A DNA stretch of 64,000 bases from a virus, in IMG/VR virus record IMGVR_UViG_3300045256_000135, positions 119,245 through 183,244 of that record; one strand, written 5' to 3'. Below the pieces are notes generated by a model. That model worked only from the letters and a program-made list of their open reading frames with translations, was not told the DNA's origin and ran no database searches. Positions 28,371 through 35,917 of the stretch are shown here, in pieces (the stretch's first letter is position 1; each line of letters starts with the position of its first letter). A program made the translations under genes and the position numbers.

Positions 28371-28552
28371 CTAAGTCAGAGAAGACGTGTCTCAATTGCT
28401 TGCATCGGTGCATGGATATGGATATGGATCCGTATTGCTCTGCTGTTAACCAGCCTTGGGGGTTGGTTTTGCGTCAGGGCAAACCAGAAGACTGCGGATC
28501 AGAGTCCAAACTATGGGAGAAGGATACACGTGGGAACAGTCCTGCTGGTTGA
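28367..28552 (+). CDS. Small Cys-rich protein
   Basis: A 61-residue protein with CLNCLHRC and later Cys residues (PYC, DC), a possible zinc site, and a DMDMD tract coded by GATATG-type repeats. It overlaps the PolX stop by ATGA and the 5' exonuclease start by 23 nt. The function is unknown. Confidence 0.6.
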   Translation: MTKSEKTCLNCLHRCMDMDMDPYCSAVNQPWGLVLRQGKPEDCGSESKLWEKDTRGNSPAG

Positions 28553-29495
28553 CGGTAATCCGCTCGTATGGCGGAGCGTGGACATCTACAAGAATCTCAG
28601 AACGAAGACCGGAAAAGCTACAGGAGCTATCTACGGAGCGTTCGAGATTCTCTTTAGAGCAATCGACCACGTAAAGCCAGACTCGATCGTAGTGACGTGG
28701 GATGTTGGTAAGTCTCGGTGGCGAAGGGCCTTGTCTCCAGACTATAAAGCCTCTAGAGAGGCGAGGAAGCCGAACGACGGTGGGTTGCCGTTTGAAGAGA
28801 TCATCCCTCAGTTCAGTGACATTCAGAGGCTGCTTATGCTCGCCGGGATTCCGCAGTTTGGGATCCAAGGTGTTGAAGCCGACGATCTCATTGGTTTGCT
28901 AGCATCCGGCTTAGCAAAAAGTCAATCACATGACATTGTGATCTTGTCGTCTGATGGAGATCTCAATCAGCTGCTCTCAGAGAAAGTCCGTCAGTATGAC
29001 TCAGTTGGGAAACGGTGGGTTGACCTTGAGAAGGTCAAAGAGGTCTACAATGGTCTCACTCCAGCTCAGCTAATTGAGCTGAAAGCAATTACAGGTGATG
29101 GTGGTGATGACATTAAGGGTGTGAAGGGTATCGGCCCTTCCGGAGCTCACAAGCTGTTGACGACTTTTGGCTCTTTGGATGCGTGCTTGGATGATGCGAA
29201 CCAAGCTCAGATCTCAAGTCTTGGGAAACGCCTTGCTGCATTTACCGAGGCTAGGGATACGGTCAAGCTTGCTCGGAAGCTTGTGACCATCACCACCGTT
29301 GATAACTACAAAGAGTTCTTGTCTGCTGAAGAGATTGCTGTTTTCGTAACACTCCTCAGAACGAAAGTTGAGCCAAATCGTTTCAGCTTTTCGCAGGTTG
29401 CAGATTCCCTTGAGCTCGAGCGGGTGAATCGACGGGCGGGCTTGCTTTTTGTCCCTAGTCCGGAATTAGAGCAGGTTTCGCAATGGTTTATGTAG
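28530..29495 (+). CDS. 5'-3' exonuclease / flap endonuclease (FEN family)
   Basis: A 321-residue protein with a GTG start. Motifs of the T5 D15/Pol I 5'-nuclease family are in order: LLVDGNPLVWR (Asp8 region), VVTWDVGKSRWRR, YKASR, GVEADDLIG (acidic cluster), LSSDGDLNQLL, and the helix-3-turn-helix ITGDGGDDIKGVKGIGPSGAHKLL. All metal-binding Asp are present. It would remove RNA primers and flaps; the phage Pol I at 56072 lacks this domain, so this separate protein supplies it. Confidence 0.92.
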   Translation: MGTVLLVDGNPLVWRSVDIYKNLRTKTGKATGAIYGAFEILFRAIDHVKPDSIVVTWDVGKSRWRRALSPDYKASREARKPNDGGLPFEEIIPQFSDIQRLLMLAGIPQFGIQGVEADDLIGLLASGLAKSQSHDIVILSSDGDLNQLLSEKVRQYDSVGKRWVDLEKVKEVYNGLTPAQLIELKAITGDGGDDIKGVKGIGPSGAHKLLTTFGSLDACLDDANQAQISSLGKRLAAFTEARDTVKLARKLVTITTVDNYKEFLSAEEIAVFVTLLRTKVEPNRFSFSQVADSLELERVNRRAGLLFVPSPELEQVSQWFM

Positions 29496-29845
29496 AGCTG
29501 CAAGAGACTGAAGAGTACGGGGAGATCAGGTTTGACATCACAAAGAATGTGACCGCCTACGTTAGCCCCGTCTTGCTCCAGCCTCCGGTTGCGGGTCTGA
29601 CCTGTGTTCTGAATACTCAGCTTCCGGTCTACTCAGCCTTCGATTGGCTGGTGTTTGAGGTAGTGAAGTTCGCGAAAGTACAGCTCGACCTTCGTGGGTT
29701 TCTTGGCCACGACGTGAACGTCTTGTTAGAGTACAGCAGAATCACGGATCCACAAAAGCAGATTCGCAGTGTGAACAGGCAGTGGTTTAACCAAGCAGTT
29801 CAAGCTCGAGCCGCACTTCTCAGACAGAAGGTGAAGTACCCGTGA
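29483..29845 (+). CDS. Hypothetical protein
   Basis: A 120-residue alpha/beta protein overlapping both the exonuclease and the GIY-YIG gene. No motif is recognised. A long C-terminal basic helix (VNRQWFNQAVQARAALLRQ) may bind nucleic acid. Confidence 0.6.
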   Translation: MVYVELQETEEYGEIRFDITKNVTAYVSPVLLQPPVAGLTCVLNTQLPVYSAFDWLVFEVVKFAKVQLDLRGFLGHDVNVLLEYSRITDPQKQIRSVNRQWFNQAVQARAALLRQKVKYP

Positions 29846-30120
29846 AGACCTGGTGGGTGTACATCATCCAAAACCAGAAGGGAGTGCTCTACACGGGGAT
29901 CACCACCGAGTGTAGTACTAGGATTAGTGCGCATAACAATGGATGTGGAGCAAAGTTTACCCGTGGTAAAGGGCCGTGGCACCTGGTTGCCTCACTAGAG
30001 GTACCAACTAGATCAGAAGCCTCCAAAATTGAGGCAGCTATCAAAAAGCTTCCCAAAGACAAGAAGGTTGTTGAATTACTTCTCAGAAGAGACTTGATTT
30101 CGCGAAATACATCATTATGA
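29842..30120 (+). CDS. GIY-YIG domain protein (YhbQ/UvrC-N type)
   Basis: A 92-residue single-domain protein with a GTG start overlapping the previous stop. Motifs: WWVYIIQN (GIY-equivalent), VLYTGITTE (YIG-equivalent), the conserved Arg of TRISAHNNG, FTRGKGPWHLV, and a Glu-containing helix SEASKIEAAIKKLPK. This matches the stand-alone YhbQ-like group rather than intron homing enzymes. It is probably a structure-specific nuclease in repair. The next promoter lies inside its last codons. Confidence 0.85.
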   Translation: MKTWWVYIIQNQKGVLYTGITTECSTRISAHNNGCGAKFTRGKGPWHLVASLEVPTRSEASKIEAAIKKLPKDKKVVELLLRRDLISRNTSL

Positions 30121-30121
30121 T
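30094..30121 (+). promoter_or_regulatory. Early-type promoter, copy 5 (inside GIY-YIG gene)
   Basis: TTGATT, 16-nt spacer, TATGAT, TGTTGT, ATG at 30128. This copy lacks the upstream GAGCTCC flank because it is embedded in coding sequence, yet keeps the -35, spacer length, -10 and 6-nt distance. Confidence 0.75.
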
Positions 30122-30127
30122 TGTTGT

Positions 30128-30406
30128 ATGAGCACTCTCCAAGCGTTTCGATTGAACCCGGCAATTCTCGAGTTCGAGTTTCAAGAAACCGACACCACGT
30201 TTCTGGGGGAGAAGCGCCAGTTACTGTACACGCTCATCGGATCAAATGACGCGATGACTCGAGGGCATGCGGTAGAGATTTACATCGACGATGGCTCTAT
30301 CCACGTTATGGACATCAAGCAAGGGCGAGAGGTTGAGTCGAGGCCTTGGAGTCTTGACACTCTCGGAAACCTGCTTGAGAAGTATAAAGCCAAGGATCAG
30401 CCCTGA
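30128..30406 (+). CDS. Hypothetical early protein, probably leaderless
   Basis: A 92-residue beta-rich acidic protein (VEIYIDDGSIHVMDI). The ATG lies exactly where the promoter should start transcription, and there is no alternative start nearby. No family is recognised. Confidence 0.65.
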   Translation: MSTLQAFRLNPAILEFEFQETDTTFLGEKRQLLYTLIGSNDAMTRGHAVEIYIDDGSIHVMDIKQGREVESRPWSLDTLGNLLEKYKAKDQP

Positions 30407-30432
30407 AGTCTCGAGATCTTTCATCGAGCTCC

Positions 30433-30460
30433 TTGATTTCTCGTACATCATCATTATGAT
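30433..30460 (+). promoter_or_regulatory. Early-type promoter, copy 6 (leaderless geometry)
   Basis: TTGATT, 16-nt spacer, TATGAT, CATTGT, ATG at 30467, with the full TCATCGAGCTCC flank upstream. Confidence 0.8.
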
Positions 30461-30466
30461 CATTGT

Positions 30467-30670
30467 ATGAGCTACTCCAAATTCAATGAAGAGTTTGCCA
30501 ACGCCAAGACGCGTAAAGCGAAACAGACACTGCTGGAGTCAGTTTCGAAGGGTGATTTCGGAGCCCAGGTCAAATCCTCGATCTTTGGCCTGGGGGATTT
30601 TGATCCTAACCACGATCTGACTCGAGAGCGCCTGGCCGAGATCAAGAACGCTCAATTCGGAGATCACTGA
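30467..30670 (+). CDS. Hypothetical early protein, probably leaderless
   Basis: A 67-residue, highly charged helical protein without recognised motifs. The ATG coincides with the predicted +1. It overlaps the following membrane micro-protein gene by one base. Confidence 0.6.
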   Translation: MSYSKFNEEFANAKTRKAKQTLLESVSKGDFGAQVKSSIFGLGDFDPNHDLTRERLAEIKNAQFGDH

Positions 30671-30825
30671 TGCTACAGATTGCAATTCTGATCGTAGCCA
30701 TTTGCATTCTGATCGTTCTGATCAGAATCGCTTACCTGTTGGACGTACTCAACGACAACATTTGCAAAAGCTCAGTCATCATTTCTCGGCAGATCGACGC
30801 ACTCGACATAAAGGTGAAGAAATGA
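30670..30825 (+). CDS. Single-span membrane micro-protein
   Basis: A 51-residue protein. Residues 3-24 (QIAILIVAICILIVLIRIAY) form one hydrophobic helix; the rest is a short charged cytoplasmic or periplasmic helix. The ATG overlaps the previous stop, and the stop overlaps the ligase start (ATGA), a coupled arrangement that argues for real translation. Its size and topology would fit an inner-membrane regulator; the function is unknown. Confidence 0.6.
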   Translation: MLQIAILIVAICILIVLIRIAYLLDVLNDNICKSSVIISRQIDALDIKVKK

Positions 30826-32099
30826 AGGTTTTTGAAGTTCTCGAGAAGCTCGAAGCAACCTCCAGCCGGCTCGAGAAGGAGAAGATCCTGCGAGAAGAGG
30901 TGGACAACTCCGAGTTGAAGCTACTGTTCGTCCAGTCGATGGATCCATACGTTACGTATGGAGTTGCAAAGTTCAAGATGCCACCGGCGTCTCAAGAAGA
31001 GGCATCAGGTGTTTTGACAGGATTCGTTGATGTTCTGAATCAGCTTTGTCTTCGGCAAATCACTGGGAATAAAGCGAAAGACAAACTCGAATCTATCTTT
31101 TCGGAAATGACCGAACTCCAGCAGAAGTGGCTCAATCGTGTTCTGCTGAAGAATCTCAAAATCGGGTGTACGTCGACCACGATCAACAAAGTCTGGCCGA
31201 AGCTCATCCCGACGTTCGAAGTGCAGCTGGCTGAAGAGGTTGCAACGACGCAAACGAAGGACGCGTTCACAATCAACGACGAAGTTCGCTATCCTTGCTG
31301 GGTTGATCCAAAGCTGGATGGGCTTCGAATGATCGCGATCAAGCGAAACGGGGAGGTTACTCTGCTGAGTAGAAATGGCCAGGTGTTCGAGAACTTTCCC
31401 TCCATCGCCGAGGCTCTCAAGATCGCAGAGTACGACAACGTGGTGCTCGATGGCGAAGTGATGGGAGCTGACTGGAACGAGAGTCAGTCGATCGCGTTCT
31501 CGAAGTCTTCAAAGAAGAGCGATTCGAACATGATCTATAACGTGTTCGACTGCCTGCCACTGACCGATTGGGTAACGCAGATTTCGAGTCTGAGCTACCG
31601 TGACCGTTTGACGCAGCTGAAGCACATCGTCGGACTGACGAATGACAAGATTCGGCTGGTGGTTGGGACTGAAGTGATGGACGAGGCTCATCTGCTTCTC
31701 TATTACCAGGATCTGTTGAATCAGGGTTTCGAAGGGGTTATGCTCAAGGACCTCTCCAGCCCTTATCAGTTCAAGCGGACGAAGGCTGTTCGAAAGCTGA
31801 AGCCAATCGCTACTCTCGAGGGTGTGGTTTCTGGCTGGTTCTTGGGGCACAAGAACAGCAAGTGGGAAGGGAAGTTCGGTGGATTTCTGGTTCGGTTGCC
31901 AAACGGAGTTGAAACTCGGGTGGGTGGTGGCTTCTCGGATGAGCAAAGGAAGCAGTTCATGGAAGACCCTAACTCGCACATCGACAAGGTTGTGGAGTGC
32001 CAGTGCCAGCCTCCGCTGACTGCAGATGGGAAGATGCGATTCCCGGTATTCCTTCGGTTCCGTAACGAAGCCGACGTAGATCCCAAGGTGCTCGGATGA
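30822..32099 (+). CDS. ATP-dependent DNA ligase
   Basis: A 425-residue protein. It has an N-terminal helical DNA-binding region, then motif I with the AMP-accepting Lys in PKLDGLR (about K163), motif III-like VLDGEVMG, motif IV FEGVMLKD, and motif V KAVRKLKP. A C-terminal OB-fold follows (VETRVGGGFSDEQR). The T4/T7-type layout indicates an ATP, not NAD, cofactor. It seals nicks in replication and repair. The ATG at 30822 is chosen from the ATGA overlap and the domain start. Confidence 0.92.
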   Translation: MKVFEVLEKLEATSSRLEKEKILREEVDNSELKLLFVQSMDPYVTYGVAKFKMPPASQEEASGVLTGFVDVLNQLCLRQITGNKAKDKLESIFSEMTELQQKWLNRVLLKNLKIGCTSTTINKVWPKLIPTFEVQLAEEVATTQTKDAFTINDEVRYPCWVDPKLDGLRMIAIKRNGEVTLLSRNGQVFENFPSIAEALKIAEYDNVVLDGEVMGADWNESQSIAFSKSSKKSDSNMIYNVFDCLPLTDWVTQISSLSYRDRLTQLKHIVGLTNDKIRLVVGTEVMDEAHLLLYYQDLLNQGFEGVMLKDLSSPYQFKRTKAVRKLKPIATLEGVVSGWFLGHKNSKWEGKFGGFLVRLPNGVETRVGGGFSDEQRKQFMEDPNSHIDKVVECQCQPPLTADGKMRFPVFLRFRNEADVDPKVLG

Positions 32100-32227
32100 A
32101 ACACAAACACATCAAGCCAAGGTTTGAACAGTGCTCCCAGTGCAAACGACGAAACAAGACGGTTAAGGCAAGGAACTTTGGGTTCGGCCTTGTCCTGCTC
32201 TGTTGCTCAAGGTGCTGCTCAAAATGA
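32096..32227 (+). CDS. Cys-rich micro-protein (zinc-binding)
   Basis: A 43-residue basic protein with CSQC and a C-terminal LCCSRCCSK cluster, a four-Cys zinc site with extra Cys. It overlaps the ligase stop by ATGA and the next gene's start by ATGA. No function is recognised. Confidence 0.6.
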   Translation: MKHKHIKPRFEQCSQCKRRNKTVKARNFGFGLVLLCCSRCCSK

Positions 32228-32463
32228 CAAAGAGAAAGAATCCTCTCGAAGGCGTCACGATTCGCTATGGCAGTATGACCTTCAAAGTAACGAAAGGTCA
32301 ACCAGTCCCTGAAGAGCAGATGGTCGATCTAGCACGCGAGTACAACCAAGAGAAGGTGTTTCGAAGCTGCGACTATTGTGGAGTCAAGATCCTGGTCAGT
32401 CGAGGCAACATGGGACCTTCTGGCACATACTGCATGAACTGTCTTGCGGCAAGCTCAATGTAG
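32224..32463 (+). CDS. Zinc-ribbon-like small protein
   Basis: A 79-residue protein. The N-terminal half is a small beta region; the C-terminal half has CDYCG and CMNC about 20 residues apart, a standard zinc ribbon. The ATG at 32224 overlaps the previous stop. The function is unknown. Confidence 0.65.
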   Translation: MTKRKNPLEGVTIRYGSMTFKVTKGQPVPEEQMVDLAREYNQEKVFRSCDYCGVKILVSRGNMGPSGTYCMNCLAASSM

Positions 32464-32471
32464 GTGAGATC

Positions 32472-32963
32472 ATGATTCGAATGTTCAACGGTAAGTTCAG
32501 CTTCTTGTCCAACTTCCACCCGTCACAAATCAAGATCTGGAACATGACGTTCCCAACAGTCGAGAACGCGCACCAAGCGCGGAAGACTCTCGATTGGAGC
32601 TTGCGCGAGACCTTTCAAGCAATGACACCTGGCCAGGCAAAACGTGCTGGACGAAAGCTCGCAATGGCTCCAGGCTTTGACGGGATCAAAGTCGACCACA
32701 TGCGTACATGTCTCCGTCGGAAATTCCTGATTCCAGAGCTTCGCAGGCAGCTTGAAGAAACAGGGCAACTTCGTCTCGAAGAGGGCAATACTTGGGGTGA
32801 TCGGTTCTGGGGAGTATGTCAAACTGGGCCGCTGACTTGGACTGGTGCCAACAATCTGGGGCTCTTGCTCATGGAGGTTCGTAAGGATCTTCAGACAGGT
32901 AAGTTCAAGGAGTGGGAAGAGTTTCTCGCTAAAGATTCTGAGGCGATCTATGGGAATTCGTGA
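32472..32963 (+). CDS. NADAR domain protein (YbiA-like, ADP-ribose N-glycosidase family)
   Basis: A 163-residue protein covering essentially one NADAR domain. Visible motifs: FSFLSNFHPS, FPTVENAHQARK (equivalent of the EHxxQAxK motif), the basic MRTCLRRKF helix, and the C-terminal EGNTWGDRFWGV with GLLLMEVRKDL. The family includes enzymes that act on ADP-ribosylated substrates and riboflavin intermediates; several reverse guanine ADP-ribosylation. No riboflavin gene is nearby, which favours an ADP-ribose role. The ATG at 32472 is chosen because the domain starts there. Confidence 0.85.
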   Translation: MIRMFNGKFSFLSNFHPSQIKIWNMTFPTVENAHQARKTLDWSLRETFQAMTPGQAKRAGRKLAMAPGFDGIKVDHMRTCLRRKFLIPELRRQLEETGQLRLEEGNTWGDRFWGVCQTGPLTWTGANNLGLLLMEVRKDLQTGKFKEWEEFLAKDSEAIYGNS

Positions 32964-33132
32964 CGTACATCACGTGGTGAATACATGCCCTCGGTGTGGG
33001 TTCCACCGACAGACTCGTACCACGGAATGCAAGATCTGCAGCTGGAACAAAGAGGATCGTGAGGAGTACAATTCTCTGAAGTCCACTGAAGAGCGCGCCG
33101 CCTTCCGCAAACGTAAGATGCACGGACTATGA
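32950..33132 (+). CDS. Zinc-ribbon-like small protein
   Basis: A 60-residue protein with CPRCGF and CKIC about 15 residues apart, followed by a very charged helix (NKEDREEYNSLKSTEERA). The ATG overlaps the NADAR gene end. No family is recognised. Confidence 0.6.
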   Translation: MGIRDVHHVVNTCPRCGFHRQTRTTECKICSWNKEDREEYNSLKSTEERAAFRKRKMHGL

Positions 33133-33596
33133 CTGAAGAACCTACAGAATACGTTGTACTGGTACAGATCGGTTTTCAACGCGGTGCCGGAAAGAAACCG
33201 GGTCAATTAGTAAAGGCCTTCCACCAGTTTAAAACTGGTGGAGAGACCGAAATTACCCGCGGAACGACCGAAGAAGAGGGGAAGTGGCTAACCGACCTTT
33301 CTGACCGGCTTGTCAGACAGTGGTACATGGCCAAGGTGCGTATGTCAGAGGGAGATTCCATCCGCTACGAGATCTTCACTGGCTACGCCGGGAGAGGTGA
33401 AGATCAAAACCTGACACAGAAACGCATGTACATTGTCGATTCAAGTGCCCCAATCCGCACCTTTGAGTTGCCTCAGGTTGGCTTCAATCGCTACCCAATT
33501 CTGAAAGGGCGACTCCTAGAGGTAGAGTCGGTGACAAAGAGGGAAGAAACTGATAGGGAAATTGAAGGTTTCATTGACGACGAATCGGGGATGTGA
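33129..33596 (+). CDS. Hypothetical protein
   Basis: A 155-residue acidic alpha/beta protein with no recognised motif. Its start overlaps the previous stop by ATGA. It is the last gene before the SNF2 helicase promoter. Confidence 0.6.
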   Translation: MTEEPTEYVVLVQIGFQRGAGKKPGQLVKAFHQFKTGGETEITRGTTEEEGKWLTDLSDRLVRQWYMAKVRMSEGDSIRYEIFTGYAGRGEDQNLTQKRMYIVDSSAPIRTFELPQVGFNRYPILKGRLLEVESVTKREETDREIEGFIDDESGM

Positions 33597-33611
33597 CAGG
33601 TTGAACGTAGG

Positions 33612-33617
33612 TATAAT
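33612..33617 (+). promoter_or_regulatory. Consensus -10 (TATAAT) 6 nt before SNF2 start
   Basis: TATAAT is followed by AGTACG and the ATG at 33624, the same 6-nt distance as in the leaderless early promoters. No good -35 is visible at the expected distance (around 33589-33595), so it may depend on a different activator or be a weak promoter. Confidence 0.5.
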
Positions 33618-33623
33618 AGTACG

Positions 33624-35444
33624 ATGCCTATTGATCTCGATGTGACACCGGATGGCTCAAAACTGATTGTCTGGTTGGTTGATCCACGTTTTACCAACCA
33701 GATGAACCTTTTGCTATCATCTCTGCTGACGAGTCAGTTAGATCGCGTTCACGATCAGTGGTTGGTAACTTGGAGCGACTTCAAGCAACTCCGCGTAAAG
33801 ATGGACCAACTGGGTCTCACAGAAGGACGTTCAGCCACACAAGCTGCAGTCTCTTGGATCGCGGATCAGGAAGCTAGAGACGTTGAGGTGGAGTCGATCA
33901 AAGAGGGGAAACAAAACCATCTTGTCCATCTCCCAAAGACGGTTGTAACTAAACCGTACGAAGATCAGATCACCGGGATTCGATTTCTCACGGCTATACC
34001 TTTCGCTGTTCTGGCTGATGAGATGGGTATCGGCAAGACCCTTCAGATCCTAAGCGCCTTCGCTGTGCTCAAGTCGAAAGGCGAAGCGAAGCACATGCTG
34101 GTGATCGCACCCAACAGTGTCAAAACTGGATGGGTCAAAGAGGTTAACAAGCACACCACGTTGACAGTATCCGCCCTCGGAAACGGCTCAGTACAGTTGG
34201 AGCAGGACTTCGACAAGTACAAAAAGAAGCGAACTGATGTGTTGGTTGTGCATTACGATGCACTTTCCAGTACGAAGACGAAGCACAACCGGCGACGTCT
34301 ACCGTACTCTCATCTGGTTGAAGAGGCTCTAAAGCTTCCCTGGGACTTCATCGTGTTTGATGAAGCACATCAAGTCAAGTCTCTAGAAACGAAGCGAGGT
34401 CAAGCTTCATTGCACCTTGCAGCAAACGCTAAGACTGACAAGAAGACTAGAGCCAGATTGTGCTTAGCCACCGGCACGCCAGTTTCAGAAAGCCCGATGG
34501 ATGCATGGTCAGTGCTAAACTTCATCGACAAGAGCCAATTACCAAAGACTTACAACAAGTTCGAGAACTATTTCACCATCAAAGTTCGAAAAGAGATGGG
34601 TGGTCGCGTATGGGGTGAGACAACAGGCTACAAAAACCTGGGCGAACTGAAACAGCTACTTCAACGCTCGATGATCCGTCGACTGAAAGTGGACATCAAA
34701 GGGATGCCAGAGAAAGTATCGCAGTTTCGCTATCTTCAGATGACTGGAGCTCAACAGCAACTGTACAACGACATCAAGCGTGGTCTGTACGATACAATCG
34801 AGCAGGACCCAAACAACAAGCTTTCGATCGCCTTTGCTATGACAAAGTGCATCAGATTGAGGCAGGCTCTGAATCACCCCTCGCTTGTTGAAAAAGAGGG
34901 AGAGAGTGCTAAGTATCAGATTGTGGATGAGATTCTGGACGAGGTGCTCACTGACCCAATGTCCAAAGTTGTACTCTGGACAGAGTTTAGAGCAGCTGCA
35001 GACTTGCTGGTTGAACGGTACGAGAAGAAGTATGGCTGCATCAAGCTAGTCGGTGGTACTTCACAAGAGCAGCTGAGCTACTGGTCCAAGAATTTCGACC
35101 ATATGCCTCAGCGCGTTGCAGTTGGTATCCCGCTGTTTGGTGGCACTGGTGTTGACTTCTTGAGTCGGTGCCGAACCGCGATCTACCTAGAGCCACCCTA
35201 CAGTCTGATTACTTTCAGGCAGTCTTGTGATCGCATCCATCGCAGAGTTGGCACAGGTAACGACCCGATCGAAGTGATCAAGCGATCTCCAGCCAACCTC
35301 ATCTTCTTGCAAGTTGAGAAGTCCATCGATGAGCTGTGCTACAAACTGCTAGCACGAAAAGGCGACATGGTCGATCTACTGCTTACCAGCGACGAGAAAC
35401 TTGAGCAGATGGGCAAGACAGAGCTCCTAGAGTACCTCAAGTAA
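33624..35444 (+). CDS. SNF2-family DNA helicase / translocase
   Basis: A 606-residue superfamily 2 helicase. Motif I LADEMGIGKT (residues about 130-140), motif II VFDEAHQVKS (about 245), motif III ATGTPVSESPMD, and C-terminal RecA-fold motifs GIPLFGGTGVDFLS and the arginine-finger motif QSCDRIHRRVG. The phage members are related to T4 UvsW-type branch-migration and restart helicases. A role in recombination-dependent replication is likely. The -10 hexamer lies 6 nt before the start. Confidence 0.9.
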   Translation: MPIDLDVTPDGSKLIVWLVDPRFTNQMNLLLSSLLTSQLDRVHDQWLVTWSDFKQLRVKMDQLGLTEGRSATQAAVSWIADQEARDVEVESIKEGKQNHLVHLPKTVVTKPYEDQITGIRFLTAIPFAVLADEMGIGKTLQILSAFAVLKSKGEAKHMLVIAPNSVKTGWVKEVNKHTTLTVSALGNGSVQLEQDFDKYKKKRTDVLVVHYDALSSTKTKHNRRRLPYSHLVEEALKLPWDFIVFDEAHQVKSLETKRGQASLHLAANAKTDKKTRARLCLATGTPVSESPMDAWSVLNFIDKSQLPKTYNKFENYFTIKVRKEMGGRVWGETTGYKNLGELKQLLQRSMIRRLKVDIKGMPEKVSQFRYLQMTGAQQQLYNDIKRGLYDTIEQDPNNKLSIAFAMTKCIRLRQALNHPSLVEKEGESAKYQIVDEILDEVLTDPMSKVVLWTEFRAAADLLVERYEKKYGCIKLVGGTSQEQLSYWSKNFDHMPQRVAVGIPLFGGTGVDFLSRCRTAIYLEPPYSLITFRQSCDRIHRRVGTGNDPIEVIKRSPANLIFLQVEKSIDELCYKLLARKGDMVDLLLTSDEKLEQMGKTELLEYLK

Positions 35445-35653
35445 CCCTGCTCTACCATGTCTTTCCCACATCTAGCTATCTAAGCTAATGCACATGACGA
35501 GTCTAATGATACGTCAAAGAGCCAAGAATCTCCGGAGTTTAAACGAGCAGCTTGATGACGAGGAGCATTGTACGTTGGATGCACGCTTGGCTTGAACTAC
35601 TCATGCACAGTATTTACCGTACACTGTCTCTGACTGCTGGTCGACAGCTGCAC

Positions 35654-35673
35654 AAGGGTGTATATACACCCTT
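35654..35673 (+). repeat. Perfect 20-bp palindrome
   Basis: AAGGGTGTAT joined directly to its reverse complement ATACACCCTT. The following CATCTTTTATT gives only a weak U-run, so a terminator is possible but a protein-binding dyad fits better, because the dyad has no loop. Confidence 0.6.
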
Positions 35674-35723
35674 CATCTTTTATTCTCTAAACTAGTCTTT
35701 TTCTTCTAGTCTATGATTCTTAG

Positions 35724-35747
35724 CTAAGAGACTAAGAGACTAAGAGC
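35724..35747 (+). repeat. 8-nt direct repeats (CTAAGAGA x2 plus CTAAGAGC)
   Basis: Three adjacent iteron-like copies overlapping the right arm of the TCTTAGCTAAGA palindrome. No coding frame covers them. Confidence 0.7.
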
Positions 35748-35917
35748 TAGATGATCATTTGGACCTGCAAAAACCAAAACCGGAGATTGTCGATCCGTTG
35801 GCCGAAAAGAGTTCGGTGGTTCTCTACAGTAGACTAAACTGAGAACAGTAGGTAAATCAACTCTGTCGATCCGAGTAGTCAATTCTTGGAGTCGACAACA
35901 TAGCCACGTAGGGAACG

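Larger units (their letters stand above)
35445..35917 (+). other. Non-coding gap, replication-origin candidate
   Basis: 473 bp without a convincing gene. It contains a perfect 20-bp palindrome (35654-35673), a 12-bp palindrome TCTTAGCTAAGA (35718-35729), two CTAGTCT repeats near 35690-35712, three CTAAGAG direct repeats (35724-35747) and a T-rich segment between them. It lies between the SNF2 helicase and the helicase loader/DnaB genes. The combination suits an origin or a strong regulatory region. No DnaA box of the TTATCCACA type is seen. Confidence 0.4.

Noticed and set aside
29842-30120. GIY-YIG gene as a homing endonuclease / mobile intron
   Set aside because: It is a short stand-alone YhbQ-like domain with no intron or interrupted host gene around it and no DNA-binding extension.
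32472-32963. Riboflavin-biosynthesis enzyme from YbiA similarity
   Set aside because: No riboflavin genes are near, and phage NADAR proteins are better explained by ADP-ribose chemistry.
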